Below are positions 42,001 through 57,000 of a stretch of 64,000 bases of DNA, in pieces. The DNA lies in the NCBI RefSeq assembly GCF_012273895.1, contig NC_052106.1, forward strand, positions 8,246,001 through 8,310,000, read 5' to 3'. Position 1 is the stretch's first letter; each line of letters starts with the position of its first letter. The translations under genes and the position numbers were made by a program. This stretch comes from Zerene cesonia (taxonomy: Eukaryota; Arthropoda; Insecta; Lepidoptera; Pieridae). The notes beneath the pieces are model-generated. The model was not told the DNA's origin and ran no database searches. It saw only the letters and a program-made list of their open reading frames with translations.

Positions 42001-45000
42001 ACAGCAAGATGAGGGCGGTGCTCGGCGAGCTGGAGTCGCTGCGGAGTGAGCGAAACGACACTAGTGAAGTGGCGTGCGCTAAGTGTTTGCAAGAGGAAGA
42101 CAAATATACGGAATTTGTCGAGATGATCAAAGAGCAGGTCAGTTGTGTTATTTTATTAAGATAATTTTGTTTACTGTATTTAAATAGAGTATGTATTTGC
42201 AAGTAATTCAAATATCAAATTGTAATGTAGCATTGATTGAAAAATTGTTAAGTATGTATTAGTCTTTTGAATAAAATTGTTCGAAATATTTTCTCTAAAA
42301 CAAATGAAAAAGTAATAGACGAAGCTTAAACAATTGCGACAAAAAGTGATCGGCCGTTTACATATGATTGTATTTCTTTTTTAAATGAATTCAGTGTTGT
42401 CTTTATTTTTTTTTTTGTGGTATTGAGTATTCATATAACTTTTTATTCGTATACCTAAACCCGTAATTAATAAAAATGATTTGAGGTTCAGTTTACTTTC
42501 GGTATTCTTCCGTTTTACTGATGGCTGATATTGATTGAATTACATTAGCAATAAAATACTGATTGTGAAAATGATTATTTTAATATAATTTTTGTACAAA
42601 TCTCTCATCTTTTGATGAATACTTATCACTTGTGTGGGCGCAGGCGCGCTGGCTGGAGGAGCGCCTGCTGGCGCGCACGCAGCGGCTGGAGCGCGCGCAC
42701 GAGGTGTGCTCCGCGCACGCCTCCGAGCCCAGCGAGGACCTCTCCATTCGCGAGCAGAAGGTTATATTTTATGGCCTTTTTTTCTCGAAAAAAAAAAATA
42801 TTAATTAAATCAGAATGCACTAGCGTTAGAACATTTGAGGTTTTCAATATTTTTTAAAAAATTCCTTGTCCCCGTCGTGTAACGGCTTAATTAGTGTGTG
42901 TATCTGGCAGGCGGGGGCGTGCACGCCGGCGCGCACGCCGCGCGTGGAGCGGTGCGAGGCGCTGGCGCGCGTGTGGGGCGGCGTGGACGCGCTGCAGCGC
43001 GCGGAGGACGCGCTGCTCAAGCGCCTCGCCGACCTCGAGCTGCAGCGCGCCGCGCTCGCCGCCAGCGCGCAGGTGAGTGCCCACAGCGCTGCAGCGCGCT
43101 CGCCTCCACGAGTGCACTGGCTGCAGCGGTGCAGTGCACTCGCGTAGAGCAGTGCATCGCGTGCGGTGATTCAGCACACTCGCGTGGAGAATGCGAAATT
43201 ATTTCCTTATTTAAAAGTTACAACTTATCATTTATCATCGATAATTTATGTGGCCATAATATCGTTCTAGCTAATAGAACAAAGTTATAGGCCTTGACAA
43301 CAACAAACTAGACAAGAAGCAAAATAAAAATAACAGAGATTATCTGTAATCAAATGTTCATAATACAAAAAGAAATAGTGTAGTTTATTATAGGATAGAA
43401 CGTTTAACTATTTTAAATCCAAATCTAAAAACTAGCCATTTCATAATAATTCTACGCATCCCACATTAAGTCGGGATATTGTAAAATTCGCAAGATCTCC
43501 AGCTGACCTTGTCCGGCTGGCCCCGGGCCAAGCCGTTTCGGGCGTGCACTCGGACGTGCCAACGCGCAGTTATTAGTACCCGTATACGTTACGATTATGA
43601 TTCCATCTTAGTGCACTGTATGTGTTTTAACAAACTCCCAACTCAAAATACGTCCTTCCTATCCTACTAATATTATAAATGCGAAAGTTTGTAAGGATGT
43701 GTGTGTGTATCTGTTGCTCTTTCACACAAAAACTACTGAAGCGATTGCAATGAAATTTATTACGCTGAGAGCTGGCTTAATAGCATACTTCGTGCCAATT
43801 GCTGTTCTCATGAAAATGAATTTCAAACATATTTTTGTGTGAAACATCAAAAATTATTTAATTTTAAAACATTCAAAATTTAATTCTTATCCGCCCCATA
43901 CTATTGTATTATCGACTAGCAGTTCGCCCCGGCTTCGCCCGTGGTACATATATAGCCTATGTCACTCAGTGAAGTTGCAACTTTCTAATGGTGAAAGAAT
44001 TTTTAAATCGGTCCAGTAGTTTTTGAGTTTATCCATTACAAATAAACAAAAATCTTTCTCTGTATAATATTAGTGTAGATAAAATAATACATACGATCAC
44101 TATCGCATCCTCAATCCTTGTAGAGCTTAGTTCCGTAGCGCGAGTCATTTAGTGACGTTCTCATTGACGACGCACTCAGGGTTGCCGCTTAATTTGTGCT
44201 ACGATTGATAGTAGATTTTGCTGATCTAATTCCATTTATCCATATTTTACGATCACAAATATTTCGAAATATGAAATGTGATAGATCCTTATCTAGACTG
44301 ATTCTAAAAATCACACTTGCGAAATAGCGATTGCGAATATGCGATGACTCCTGACCCCCCCATGAATCAGTTCAATTGCGCAGTCTCTGTCGTAATAATG
44401 CGTTAAATTTTTATATGCTTTTTATGGTCTAACAACAAACTTCTTTTGCAGATATTTTTAGCTTTTGTATGAAGAAATTTAGCTTTTTACATTTTTACAT
44501 TCGAAAGATAATTGGAAATTGTGTAGTAGCGTCCCATGTATTCTAAAAATAATAATTTATTTAATTTTTACATAGTTTGTCAACGTCAAGAAAAAAGCAA
44601 TTGTCTTTTTCTCTCTATATAAAAATGCTTAGTCTTACAAATTGTATGCACAATAATTAAAGATAAACAAAACATTCACAAAAACAAATATAACTTAAAC
44701 GTAATATTTATTACCATACTAATTTAATTATTTTTTAATATAATTCTAATAAAATAATATTAATTTCTAGTTATAGATAACCCTCTTGTTTTAATACTCA
44801 CATTGAACTTTAAAAACACTAAAATAAATGAACACACTCACACATTAACCCATCATAACGTGCATAAGTAGTTCACGCATACACGTGCGATCTATATATA
44901 CCCGCGAGTAGAAAGCTACAATTTATGGAGGAGGCATATAAATCCCTATTATTACAAAGTGTAACGTCGATCGAAACAAATATTCTTATTATTGTGACGA

Positions 45001-48000
45001 GAATAGATCGATATTTTCGTTCTCAGAATTCAAATAACGTGTGATCTAATTTGCTTATGTTTTAAGGAAACATTTTATGTTTCTTTACTTTATGAAATTT
45101 AAGCGTGTTGTTTTTTTTTATTTTCTTGGCGGTGTTGAATTACAGAATTAAGCAAGAAATAGTATATTTTAAACGATTTAGATCGGCGTTCATTATGATA
45201 CACTAGCTGCGCCCCGCGGTTTCACCCGCGTAAGTCCGTATACCGTAGGAACATCGGAATAAAAAGTTGTCTATATGATATTCTAGTCGTCCAGCTATCT
45301 GCGTACCAAATTTCTTTGCAATTGCTCAGTAGTTTTGCGTGAAAGAGCAACAAACACACACCCACACATACATCCTTACAAACTTTCGCATTTGTAACAT
45401 GTATTAATTGAAGCTTTTTTAAATATATAAAATAATAAATTGATTCTTCATTGCTACGTTATATCGTAGCGTCTGTGTCATATATATGCAAAAATATGAA
45501 ACACAGAAGAACTATAACTAAGATGTATAACTATAATTCTAAAAGATACTACATACATAGTTATTCTTTAGGACAATTTTTCATAGATTAACATTTTAAT
45601 TTTCTATATTTCTCCATTCCTAAACTCAACCTTTAACTCCAAATTGTTATGTTGTTTGACGCTGTTACTTATATATATTTATAACAAATAGATGCATTCA
45701 CATAACAAATCAATTATAACACTCCCCAACAAACGCTCCCGGAAAAATCGACGAACGCACATAAAACGTAACACGAAAAGTTGCGCGCGCATGCGTCAGT
45801 CAATGCGCGCGGAGCGTCGTGTGCGCGCGTACCGCTCCCGGCCCCATGTTCCACAGAGTGTTCTGCTGCAAGAAGGTCACCATCCATACATCCACACATC
45901 CACCATCCATGCATCCACTGTCCACACCTCACGAATGACCCCGCGATGTAACATTACCGTGTGTGCGTAGATCATTGTCATCGGGCCGAATGTGGGATGT
46001 TCTTGTGGGCTCACATTCGGTACGTGTTCGAAATGGGCCTCCCGGATCTCACGGTGAGTCGAGGGACTATAAAGTTTAGAGGAATCGGCTTCGTTTATAC
46101 GGGTGCGATTCGGTTCGTGCAGTGTTTATTATGCAATTAGCGCCGTAAGTGGGATGTGCGTAGTGCGAATTCTGACTCATTAGAAATGTCAATAGGTGGC
46201 GATTTTTATATTTCCCAGAGAAAAGTATTTGCAACACTGGGACGCTTTTTTTAAATTAAAACGAACAGGTTTTGTGTGGGCTATGTATAATTTTGATTAG
46301 ATTTAGTTGAGCAGTTATTGAATATATCACGAATGAGTTTTCGTATTTTTATTGATTTGCAAGTAGGTACATACTTTTTCATACCTATCAAAGATGTCTC
46401 AAAACAAAGTTTAAATAATGTTTCTTCAAAAAGTGACATAGGAAATATTCACGGAAGTTACTCCGTGTATAAATTTATGTATATTATATGTCAATAATAT
46501 ACGAGTAATATAAGGAGTATATTATACGTTAATAATTAAATTAATGTTAAAACAAGGTATTTTTCCCAGACACTCATAATCTAGGCATAACAAAAGCGTC
46601 ATTGTTAGGTTTTCCTTAATTATCTCGATATCCTCTTATGTAGCCATATAATTTATTATAATTAAGTGTCCGTCCATACACTTTATAATAATTATTATTT
46701 CATACTTTAAAGTATATTTGCTCGAAATTGCATATTGTTACTGATTCAATCGAATTATAATAAAGTTAGACAACGAAAAGAAAAATGTAACTAAGTAAAT
46801 TATTAATTCGTTATTTAAGATATGTGCTACTATTTTAAATTTGTCAGTTTGCGATTTAGACGAATTAAAATGCAAATAGTAAAAGTGACAAGATGTTCGT
46901 AGAAAATTAACGAACGTAACCTTTATAAGTGGTTAAGTGTGATAAACATAAGATGATGATTAATTTTTATGATCGTATATACTAAATATTATACTATTCG
47001 AAGCGTTAATAAAACCTTTAAAGGCAGATATTATCTAGAAGACAGTATTAAACTCTACATTTCAACAAAGTTACAATATCTAGTCTATCTAATTAAAAAA
47101 ATTCTATGAATAATTATCTTCTGTTTCATTGTTTGTGATAAAGGGATACAAAATTTAGTCAATGAAATAAATTATATCAACAATGAAAACTGAAGTTTGG
47201 AAATGTATCCAAAAATGGTTCTGCTATTATATTTGATACTAGCGGTCCGCGTCGAAATCGTCCGTGATACATATATAGCCTATAGCCATTCTCGAAAAAT
47301 GGGATATTTAACACTGAAAGAATTTTTTAAATCCGATCAATAGTTCCTGAGATTAACACGTTCAACCAACCAAACAAACTTCACGGTCCAACACATAAAA
47401 AAGCGTCCTTTCTCCATATAAAGCGCAAAAAGCCAATGTCATAATAATTCGTACTCATTGAGGGTCAATTGAAGCACTCGAGCCAATGAAACGCATACGG
47501 ACAGACAGATTCATATTAGCCCGTGCTATCGCCAATCATGTAATGGTCCTACTTTAACTCGTTGAGATTAATCTACATGCGAAATGGTGATAGTTCGTTA
47601 AGTGGACAGAATGTTAAGTGATCTTGATAGCTGTCTGAGTAACACCAGCATTTATGTTCGTTTTCGTAGAGTGGGTGCAGATGGTTTGGGTGGAGATGTC
47701 GAAAAACACGTCCATCGAACAATTTAGCACAAACAAATACAGGATATGAGTTCATTTCACTTATTGTCTGTATTTTGTAAATTTTCTTTTTGAATTTGTG
47801 CATATGTTTCTCATCAGTTTTGTAATGCTCGTATAGCATTTTACCAATTTTACGTTCCTTTCTATCGACATTTTTAATTGAAATGTACATATCCACGTCA
47901 TATTTTTTTGAATCGAATGTTACATACATTCGATAAACTTCAGTGATGGACATCTGGCGTGATCAATTATATTGTTCTTTAGAAAAAATCTGGACTCAAA

Positions 48001-51000
48001 CACAAAATACCCCTGAAACTGTTTCAAAGCTGTTTACTAATTTTTGGCAACAACACGTCCCACTGTCGGTAAACACAAACACAGCGTTGATTCAAAAACA
48101 AAACATTAAGACGATAAATGTCTTAAATAATATTCGTGCCATAAAATGTTAACTTTGACCAAAAGCTAAATGCAACGAAAATGCGACGAATCTCGGTCCA
48201 AAATCCAAAATACCCAAGACACTAGATGAATTTGTAACACTTTGATTAATTGCAATAATTATTTTAGACAGTGTCTTACAGTTTATCTGTTTATGTAGCA
48301 TGATAAATAATTAATATAAATAGTGCTTAATTAAGCACTTATTTAGTATCAAAACAATAGCTAAGGTCACTAATGCCTCGGTCTCTGCCCGTTAATCTTT
48401 ACAAATAAGTAGGTTAGGGTATTTTTAGTCCTGGCGAACGGTGCAACCGCATTTAACGTCAGTCAGTTAACGTGATTTCGGCTTACTGTAGTTTGGTTCG
48501 CCTGACCTATATCATGGTGATTAGGGTTTTGGGTAATCTTGTAATGTGTTTATTTGGTTGGACTGATATAGAGTTCTGGTGATATAGATACGTGTGTTAC
48601 TGTAAGGGAATAGGAAAAGATTTGGTAAGGTTTGTTAAGTGTTAAAAGAGTATATTTCTTAATGGAAGTAGATGTATATAAGAGATGTAGGGTTGGTGCA
48701 ATATTTATTTGTCCTGTCCATAATAATTTTCGTACGGATTAGTCACGTTTAATTGAAATGTTTTTAAAAATACTTTGTTAACTGTGAAAGTATGGCTTTT
48801 TGTGATGAAGATAATTGTACCAGATATATTTACATACATTGTTGTAAGGTAATTTTTTTATGAGATTTTAAGAGTACTTATAATATTTATATTTATTCGA
48901 GCAGCGCATTATTATAATTAATGATACTATGCAAAATTAAGCAATGAGATTTTTTCAAGATCCTGTAATTTACTTTACTTATATAATTTTCTTATTTTTC
49001 TCTATAACAACATCGCTCTCTCCTCTTGACAAAAATAAAAAACGAAATTTCACTCCGCCCCATGTTTTGTTTTAATTCATTTAATAAAGACTAATACGAT
49101 TCCAAGATTGTGTATTACATCATGCATAAAATTAGATGTTTTCCGTGACTTTCATTGAGAAAAATCTAAGCGCGTTTTGGAAACGATCCAACTTTTTTGT
49201 GAACTCTAGTTGGGAGGTCTTCAGATTAAGATTTTAAATGACTGTGAAAATGGTGTGTTTTAATGAACGATATTCAACTTCCATAGCATTCAAAATATCA
49301 TGTGCACGATCTCGTGTAAAATCGTTTGTTTGCAATGAATAAATTCTACTATCCATAGCATCGCATTGCACCACAGTCGAGACTTATTATTTACATATTA
49401 TGTTGAGCCATTTTCACTTCCATACCCTGTCATGCAACTGTTTGAATATCGTATAGAATAATTCCAAAAAAGCTAAAAGCGTGTCGGTGGTGTGTGCGGT
49501 GCGCAGGAGGTGCGCGCGGAGCGGGACGTGCTGCAGGCGCGCATGTCGGAGCAGGCGCTGCGCGTGTCGTCGCTGGCGGCGCGGCTGCAGCGCCAGCGCA
49601 ACGACGCGCACGCGCTCGCGCACTGCGCCGCCTCCGAGCTGGGCGTGCGCCTGCACGACGCCACGGCCGAGGTGACGCTTCCCCACCGCCCCGCCGCAGG
49701 CGGGACGGCGCCCTTTATATTTTTATATAGAGGAGAATGCTTTTGTGCAATAGTGAAAGAACTGCCCTACGCTAGGGCACTCTCTAGCCACTATTCCTTA
49801 AGGGACATTCAATATCACTTTGTCAAAAAAATAAATTTTTTCACACGATTTCATATTTTCAATAGATCAGTTATTATAAAATAGATCTACTATATCTATT
49901 TGTCTACATTCGTTAAATATATTTTTTTATTCCATAATCAGGTGCAAAGACTGAAAGAAGAATTGGAATCCAAGGACAAGCATTTGGCGCGACTCAAGCA
50001 AATTGCGGAAGAGAAGGAGAAGTTGAGCGACCAACACGCAACGCTCTATGGTAACACATGTATGTGTAAACTTTGTATCTTATATACTGTTTCACAAGTG
50101 TTATGTGTAATAAGAAATTAACATCTAAATACGATCGGACTTATTGACTATTGTATTCCTTTACTATATACGAATTGTTCTTACTATTTGAATCTTCCCT
50201 GGGCTATATGAGTATATCGAAATTATCGAAATCACTCGGCCGTTCTCGAGTAAGTAAGATTAACGAATGGCAATTGATTTATATATCTACTATATAAAAA
50301 TAAGTCGGGTTTTCCTTCCTGACGCTATAACTCCAGAACGCACGAACCGATTTCCACGGTTTTGCATTCGTTGGAAAGGTCTCGGCCTCCGTGAGGTTTA
50401 TAGCAAAGAAAATTCAGGGAAAATTTTAACAGAAAAGCGGGAAAAACGAAATCTGGTGGCGAAACGGAGTTCGCCGAGTTTGCTAGTCTATAGATAGATA
50501 TGGCATAGGCATAACTACTAATATTACGATACACAGACATTATATTACATAGACATACATTTTACGCGTGTAAATATGAAGTAGGTAGGATCATTTTAGT
50601 AAAAGTGTCAATGTGTTGCTTAACGTTACAAAAAACCACGTAAATTGAATGAATAATGAACGTCGAACGTACTCGGTTGGCAGGCAACCCGAAGGACAAG
50701 GTGGTGATCCTGGAGCGCGAGCTGTGCGCCGCGCAGGCGCGCATCGCGCAGCTCGAGGGCGGCGCGGCCGAGCTGCGGCGCCGCCTGCGCCAGCGCGACC
50801 TGCAGCTCGACCAGATCATGGGTACCTGCGCCTGTATACTTGCGCCTCCACACTCCTCACACGCAAGGCCAGGCTTCACAAACAGATCTACCCTCGACCT
50901 TTGATTTTGTCGATTACATTTGATTTGTTGCTTGTACTCTTAATACGGCTATTGCAGTATCAAATCGCGTATTTACTGAATATGGTTACGTACTGCTACT

Positions 51001-54000
51001 GCCGTTTCGGATGTGCAGAATGTAATAACTATCTAGTTCTGGAAGTCCTCTGCCATTATACATCGCTATTTATGAAGTAAATGGTCTGAAGTCGCATAGC
51101 AATCTAAGCGATTTCAAACTATTTGCTTACCATCATGAAGTATTGTATTCCATTTCATATGAACCAGAAAAAAAAGGAAAAACATCCAAAATAGAGAATC
51201 TTATACAGTATGCACTAAGCCTACTCAGAATTTTTTACTAGTGATTTTTCAGTATCGGTCAAGTATTATTTGAGAATAAGCTATAAACTCAAAGAATGTG
51301 AAAATATGCAAACATAATGCATATCTTGCATAACTACACTCTTCACAGATAATAAACAATAGGAGTAATTTTTGCTGTAATTAAAAATTAGATTAGATAT
51401 GACTCAGGGATGTAATAATAGCATATCCGACGGTAACTGTTCTGGATAAAAATATAATGGTATTGACAACAATTGTTCACAAATATAAAAAAAATTTAGT
51501 GAAAGCATTAATTTGTTTTTGTTTTTAAGTTGGAGATTTAAAGCCAAATGATAAATAAAACAAAAACTAAGCTTAAACATTGAATGCCTGGTTGGATTAT
51601 TCTTTGTCAATCAGTTCAGTGTTTTTCGTTACTAGTTTTACGAGCCCATTTGGCGATCCTCCAAACGCTAATGTAGGTTATCTTTAACACGTACGTCTAG
51701 ACTTAGACTACTAATTCAGTCTGTGATTCATCCGCAGCTCTCAAACTGGAAGATGAACAGAATCAAAAAAGTGAAGTTATAGAGGCGAAAACATCGGGAC
51801 GAACGCTGAGCGACATTGTGTCTATATCGGAATATGACGAGCAGGACTTGCAAATGCGCCGCGCTGAGCTAAAAACGCACAATTCCAGTCTCACGGACGC
51901 GCCTTACGACACCAGAGACAAAACATTGAACAAGACGTTGCCCCCCGACGTGCAACGACCCAACATGAGTTCACTGAACATCGACTACGTCGACAACACC
52001 GACGGGTACACGCCTCGAGCTGAATCTCTTCCGGCCAACTTCACCCCCGCTCAAAACAGTAATAAATTCAAAAGAAACGTCAATGAAACTACCATATTCG
52101 GCACTGTGGAAAAGTTTGGAGAGAGTGTCAAACATTCAACCGCTCAAAATATACAAGATAATTGCTCAATGTATCCAAATCAAAATGTTAGTGATAGTAA
52201 CAATATAAGTGTCGAACCGAAGAAGATTAACTTCTCGTTAGAGCCGTCAGAAAATAAAACGCACCTCGATTTTACGTCGTTGCAAGAATTAGGAATAGCG
52301 TTAGATATGAAACAAGAAAACTTCCCTGACATACTGTCGCAATTAAAACACGAAATAAAGAAATCGAGAACAGAATTGGAAAATTGCAAAGAGGAACTGA
52401 AACATGCAGAAGAACAATTGTGCGAATTCCCGGCGCTAAAAGAAGAAGTCGAGGAGTTAAAAGGTCTTTTAGAAAATACTATGGCGACGATGGAAAAAGA
52501 TAAGAAATTTTACGAGAGTCAACTAGAAAACTTTTCTTCAAATAAGAATTTACTTGAAGAAAAGCTTGCAGTATTAACCCAAGAAGTAAACGAAAAAACA
52601 AAAGATCTAAATTTGCTCAAAGAAGATATATTAAGACGCGAAACTATGATATTAGAATTGGCTAAAGAAAAGCGGAATTTGACTGGAAAAATAACTGAGT
52701 TAGAAGCACGCATTAATGATTTGCATAACAGAAATACAAATTTAGAAAAACATGAACTAGAAAATAAACAGTTAAGGGACAAGGTTACCGAATTACAAAA
52801 GCTTGAACAGTTGGTCTCTGAGAAAAATCAACAAATTGATAGTTTAAATCAGCATCTAGATAGACTCGATGATTTACAGCGACGACTCAACGATAAAACT
52901 GAAGAAGCAGACAACCTTAAAGAAGCACTGGAAGAGAAATCAAATGAACTATTCCAAATGCAGGATTCTGTCGTCGCATTGAATCGTGACATCACAAAAG
53001 TGGTCGAAGAAAACGATCAGCTAAGCTCAAATAACAAAGAACTTAAACTTAGACTGTCCAAAGTAGAAAAAGAACAAGAGAATGCATCTTTAAAACTACA
53101 GAATAGCGAAAGTGAACGGGAGAGGCTCAATTCATTGAACAGTGAACTTACAGCCAAGATAGAAGAATTGAAAGTATTGACGGACCAATTGAAGGATAAA
53201 GAAGCCGAGATAGAGATACTGCATGAGGATATAAATTCATATCACAGTGAGATAGCGTCATTAAAGGAGCAGCTCAAGATGGTGTCCCGCAGTCCATCAC
53301 CGAGAAATAAGAGCGGAGAGGAGAGGAAGCCGGATAGGCAAGCGGGAGATGACAGGAAGCAGCTGATTAAGATCAAGAAGCAGATCTCGCTGTTGCAGCA
53401 CGAGCTAGACTTTAACAAGAAGGAACTAAATGATAAGGTAATTTTTGATAATAGTTTCTTATTAAAATACATCTCCTTTATGTTGACCAATTCTCAATCC
53501 TTATATGCACATAAAATTTCGGAGGTTACAAAGACGGCGATATGACAATTTTATATACGTATCAACATGTTATAATATTTTAAAAACTATTTTGGAACAT
53601 ATAAAATCTCCGGACTCTTCTGTATTTTGTATATTTATTAACGCTTTATTATTGTGTCATTTACCAGGCCTTCGAGCTGGCCAAAGCGAAGTTGGACGTG
53701 ACAGAGCTGAAGAACAACCTCAGCCAAGCAGCCAAGCGTTCAGTAGACGCCGAGCAAAATGTCTCCGAGCTTCAAGAGAGGAACCAGCAGTTTCAGCGAC
53801 AAGTGCAACTGCTGCGGGAGGAGAAGCAGCAGCTCGCGGAGCGACTGGAACAGCTGGTCGCGAGGTGAGGTCGCACACAACAGTAAAAATACTTGTTTAG
53901 TGTTCGTAGGATTAGATTTGCATGCACGTTTGAAAAATGTAAGGAAAAATTAATGTACTAATCTTTGGTTACAAGTTTGAAATAAGTAGATGCTTGAAAT

Positions 54001-57000
54001 AGTTAGCACTTGATACTATTTTTATAATAAATTTAATCTAATCCATCCAATCAAATTAATCCAAGTTAAATGGAACTCCACGAGAGGCACTAGCTTTTTA
54101 ATACAAATGTAATTAATTTCGGTTCACTTAGTCTAAAGCCTGAGGTAACAAAACCAAAAAAATACAGTCGAATTAAAAGCCTCTTCCTTTTTAATGTTGG
54201 TTGAAAACAATAGACTAGATTTGGCTGTTTAATTGATTTTAGTTTTAAATGTAAATGTAATAAAAAAGTATGTTTTTGCAGATTGCGGGAAGAAGGCAAC
54301 ATAAGCGAGCTGAAGCAGAAATTGAAAGACAAAGCCGAGCGATGCAGCGAGCTGGAGGTCGAGCTCAGTAGCATGAGGGAACTTGTTGAGAGGTAATTAT
54401 AGCTTTCACGGCATACTGAATGTATGTTTTGTGATATTTTTTGTGGACTTTTTTATTTAGCCTTGCCTGGTTTTTTTTCAATACTATTCAAGCTACATAA
54501 GCCTAAGAGTATCTAAATTAACAAATAACAGTCGCAATGTAAAAAATATTGTATTCAAAATACATCTAACCTACAAACACGCAATTTTTTCATAAATAAA
54601 AAGTTGTGCGAATTATTATTTATTTTCGCTACGTCTTCAATCAGGATGCATTCCGCGGTGAAAATGGAGCTTTTAGGGGCAAATCTATTGATTGTAATAT
54701 ATAAATGTTGCATTGTGTCAGGTTGCGGGGCGCGGGCGCGGGCGCGGAGGGCGGCGGGCGCGCGCGCGCGGTGCGCTCGCCCACGGCCGAGCTGGAGCGC
54801 GCGCTGCGCGTGCAGCTGCAGGCCTCGCGCAGCCTCGACGACGACATCATGGAGCGGGTGCGTGCGCGCAGCGCGCTTGTGTGCATTGCGTTAGAGTTCA
54901 TATTCGCCTGCCAGCGAGCGGTGTCTAAAAATGTGTCTATACTTCGGCCGTTCAGAGAATGCGTTCCTGACACCTATCAGTTAGTCACGACTAGTGATGG
55001 GCACAACATAACACTGAGTTCGTTACCGTTCCTCCAAAATGAACCGCCGCATTATTTTAAGACTATTTTCGTTTTAAATTGGCGGAATCATTTAAAATTT
55101 ATATTTTCGTTATTTAAGTGGAAACCAAAAAAAAGTAATTCATATAATAAAATTGAATGAATAATTGAATGTGTGTACAGAATATTAATCAGACTCCGAT
55201 TCGCTTGAGGAGGTGGTGTCTTCATCATCATCTTCGCCTACATGTATAATTATATTATTAAAAAGAAAACAAAACGTATTATTTTATATTATAAGTATAA
55301 CTGTATAAGAACAGATAACAATACTTGCCTGTTATTTTTAGCACAGCACTACAAATATGAAGCGCTGACATAACCTTGTAATAGCGCAGTATAGATTTAG
55401 AAAAATATTGTTTACCAAGTTATTTGACACTCAGTTTGGCACAAAATTATAACATTCATTGATTATTGATATAATAATTTTTTTTAATGCTCATCAATTG
55501 TTAAAACGGTAAACAACCAGCAAAAATATTTTTATTTTAACTGCAACGCCATTACAAAGTTACGTCGTCAGTTCATTCGCGACGTGTCAGGAACGCATTC
55601 TATGAACGGCCGAACTATAAATATATTGAATACGTTAACAAATGAAGATTTGAGAAATTTTTTGTAGGGGTAGAAAAAAATAATTAAAATCTCTTATTAA
55701 TAAAGTATTTGAAAGCTATAAAACACAGTTGTGTAAATCATAAAAAAATTAATAAAGTTTTTTTATTTTTTATTTATTCGGTTCACAAAATGGAATTGAC
55801 ACGAATAGAACTGAAAAACGTATAGAAAAAATATTACATTGCGGTGTGAATTGCTAAATTAGTGAGCACATCATGCATATTGTAGCTACTTATACTAAGG
55901 ATAACAAAATTTTAAGTTTTAAATTTATAGCAATTAGATAACACTCATATTTTCGACCAACGCAGAGATAATCTTAGTTCTAGCTGAGATTAGAGAACCT
56001 GAGAAAATATCAAAGTTAAACCTAATACTGTTATGTTCATCTATTATGTGTTTTTTTTTTTTGTAGATATTGTCGGCAAGTAGCGATGACCAGGAAGAAA
56101 TACCCCGACTGGCTCTTGACTCATCCAAGTAAGCTAATTTATAATATAACTATAATTTATTCGAAAAAAAAAAATAGATATCTTCATTTTTTGTAATAGA
56201 TTCTATATAATTTATTTATGAATCGAGACCCCAGTGTGTAAATAAATACACTGATGACTAGTAATTCAACATCCATGTTACTACATTTCTACTAATATTA
56301 TAAATGTGAAAGTAACTCTGTCTGCCTCTTCTTTACGCCTAAGCCAACTTGAACTGATTGAGATAAAGTTTGGTGGAATGTAGTTTGAAATCCGAGAAAG
56401 GGCATAGGATATTTTAATATCCTGGACATCTTACGGTACCGGGAATTAAGTAGGAGAAACTCCGCGAATCTAGTTATTTATAATGTCACACTTGCACTAG
56501 AACGTCCAGCATCCACTCGACGTCATCGGACCGGTACCAGCGCGCACGCGCAGACGCGGAGCGGCTGCAGCTGCAGCTCGAGCATCTGGAGGCGCGCCTG
56601 AGGGACAAGGACGCGCTTATTAGCGAACTTAACAGGTTAGTGAGAGTGAGAGTGTTGCTTGCGTTACAATATAAAGTGGTACGTGTCTCGATGAGTCTCT
56701 TCTGATCATTATTTTGTTTATGTGTTTTATAAAATAAATTTATAGAAATACATTACTTCCATTGTCATTATTTCATCCTACTGATCTACTAGTGAATCCA
56801 ACTGATAACGTAAGCGCAAAAGTTTGCAAGTATGGATGGATGTATGGATGTTTACTCTTTCACTTGAAAACATCATTTCGATGTCTGTATGAAATTTGGT
56901 ACAGAGATAGATCATAGGATGGATTAGCACATAGGCTATTTGAACTAGCTGGTGTGTGCGCTTACCGAGGAGACGTGTGGCAGGATACGCGACAAGCTGA

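Larger units (their letters stand above)
43073..49506 (+). other. Plp intron 18 (6.4 kb)
   Basis: Begins with a GC-rich stretch of degenerate GTGCACTCGCGT-type units (43100-43190). It holds four retroposon copies, the orphan frame 47573-47953, a simple CATCCA-rich repeat (45879-45928), and a 9-bp hairpin (45986-45994 with 46012-46020) just before a possible micro first exon (46033-46053). The rest is AT-rich with nothing recognised. Confidence 0.65.

Noticed and set aside
45692..45970. 92-codon frame with His/Thr-rich end
   Set aside because: The end is translation of a CATCCA-type simple repeat, and no splice fit to Plp exons 18 or 19.
48515..48541. Another ATG plus short frame to a GT donor in phase with exon 19
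   Set aside because: Weak donor (GTAATG) and no UTR-like context; such short combinations arise by chance in several kb of intron.
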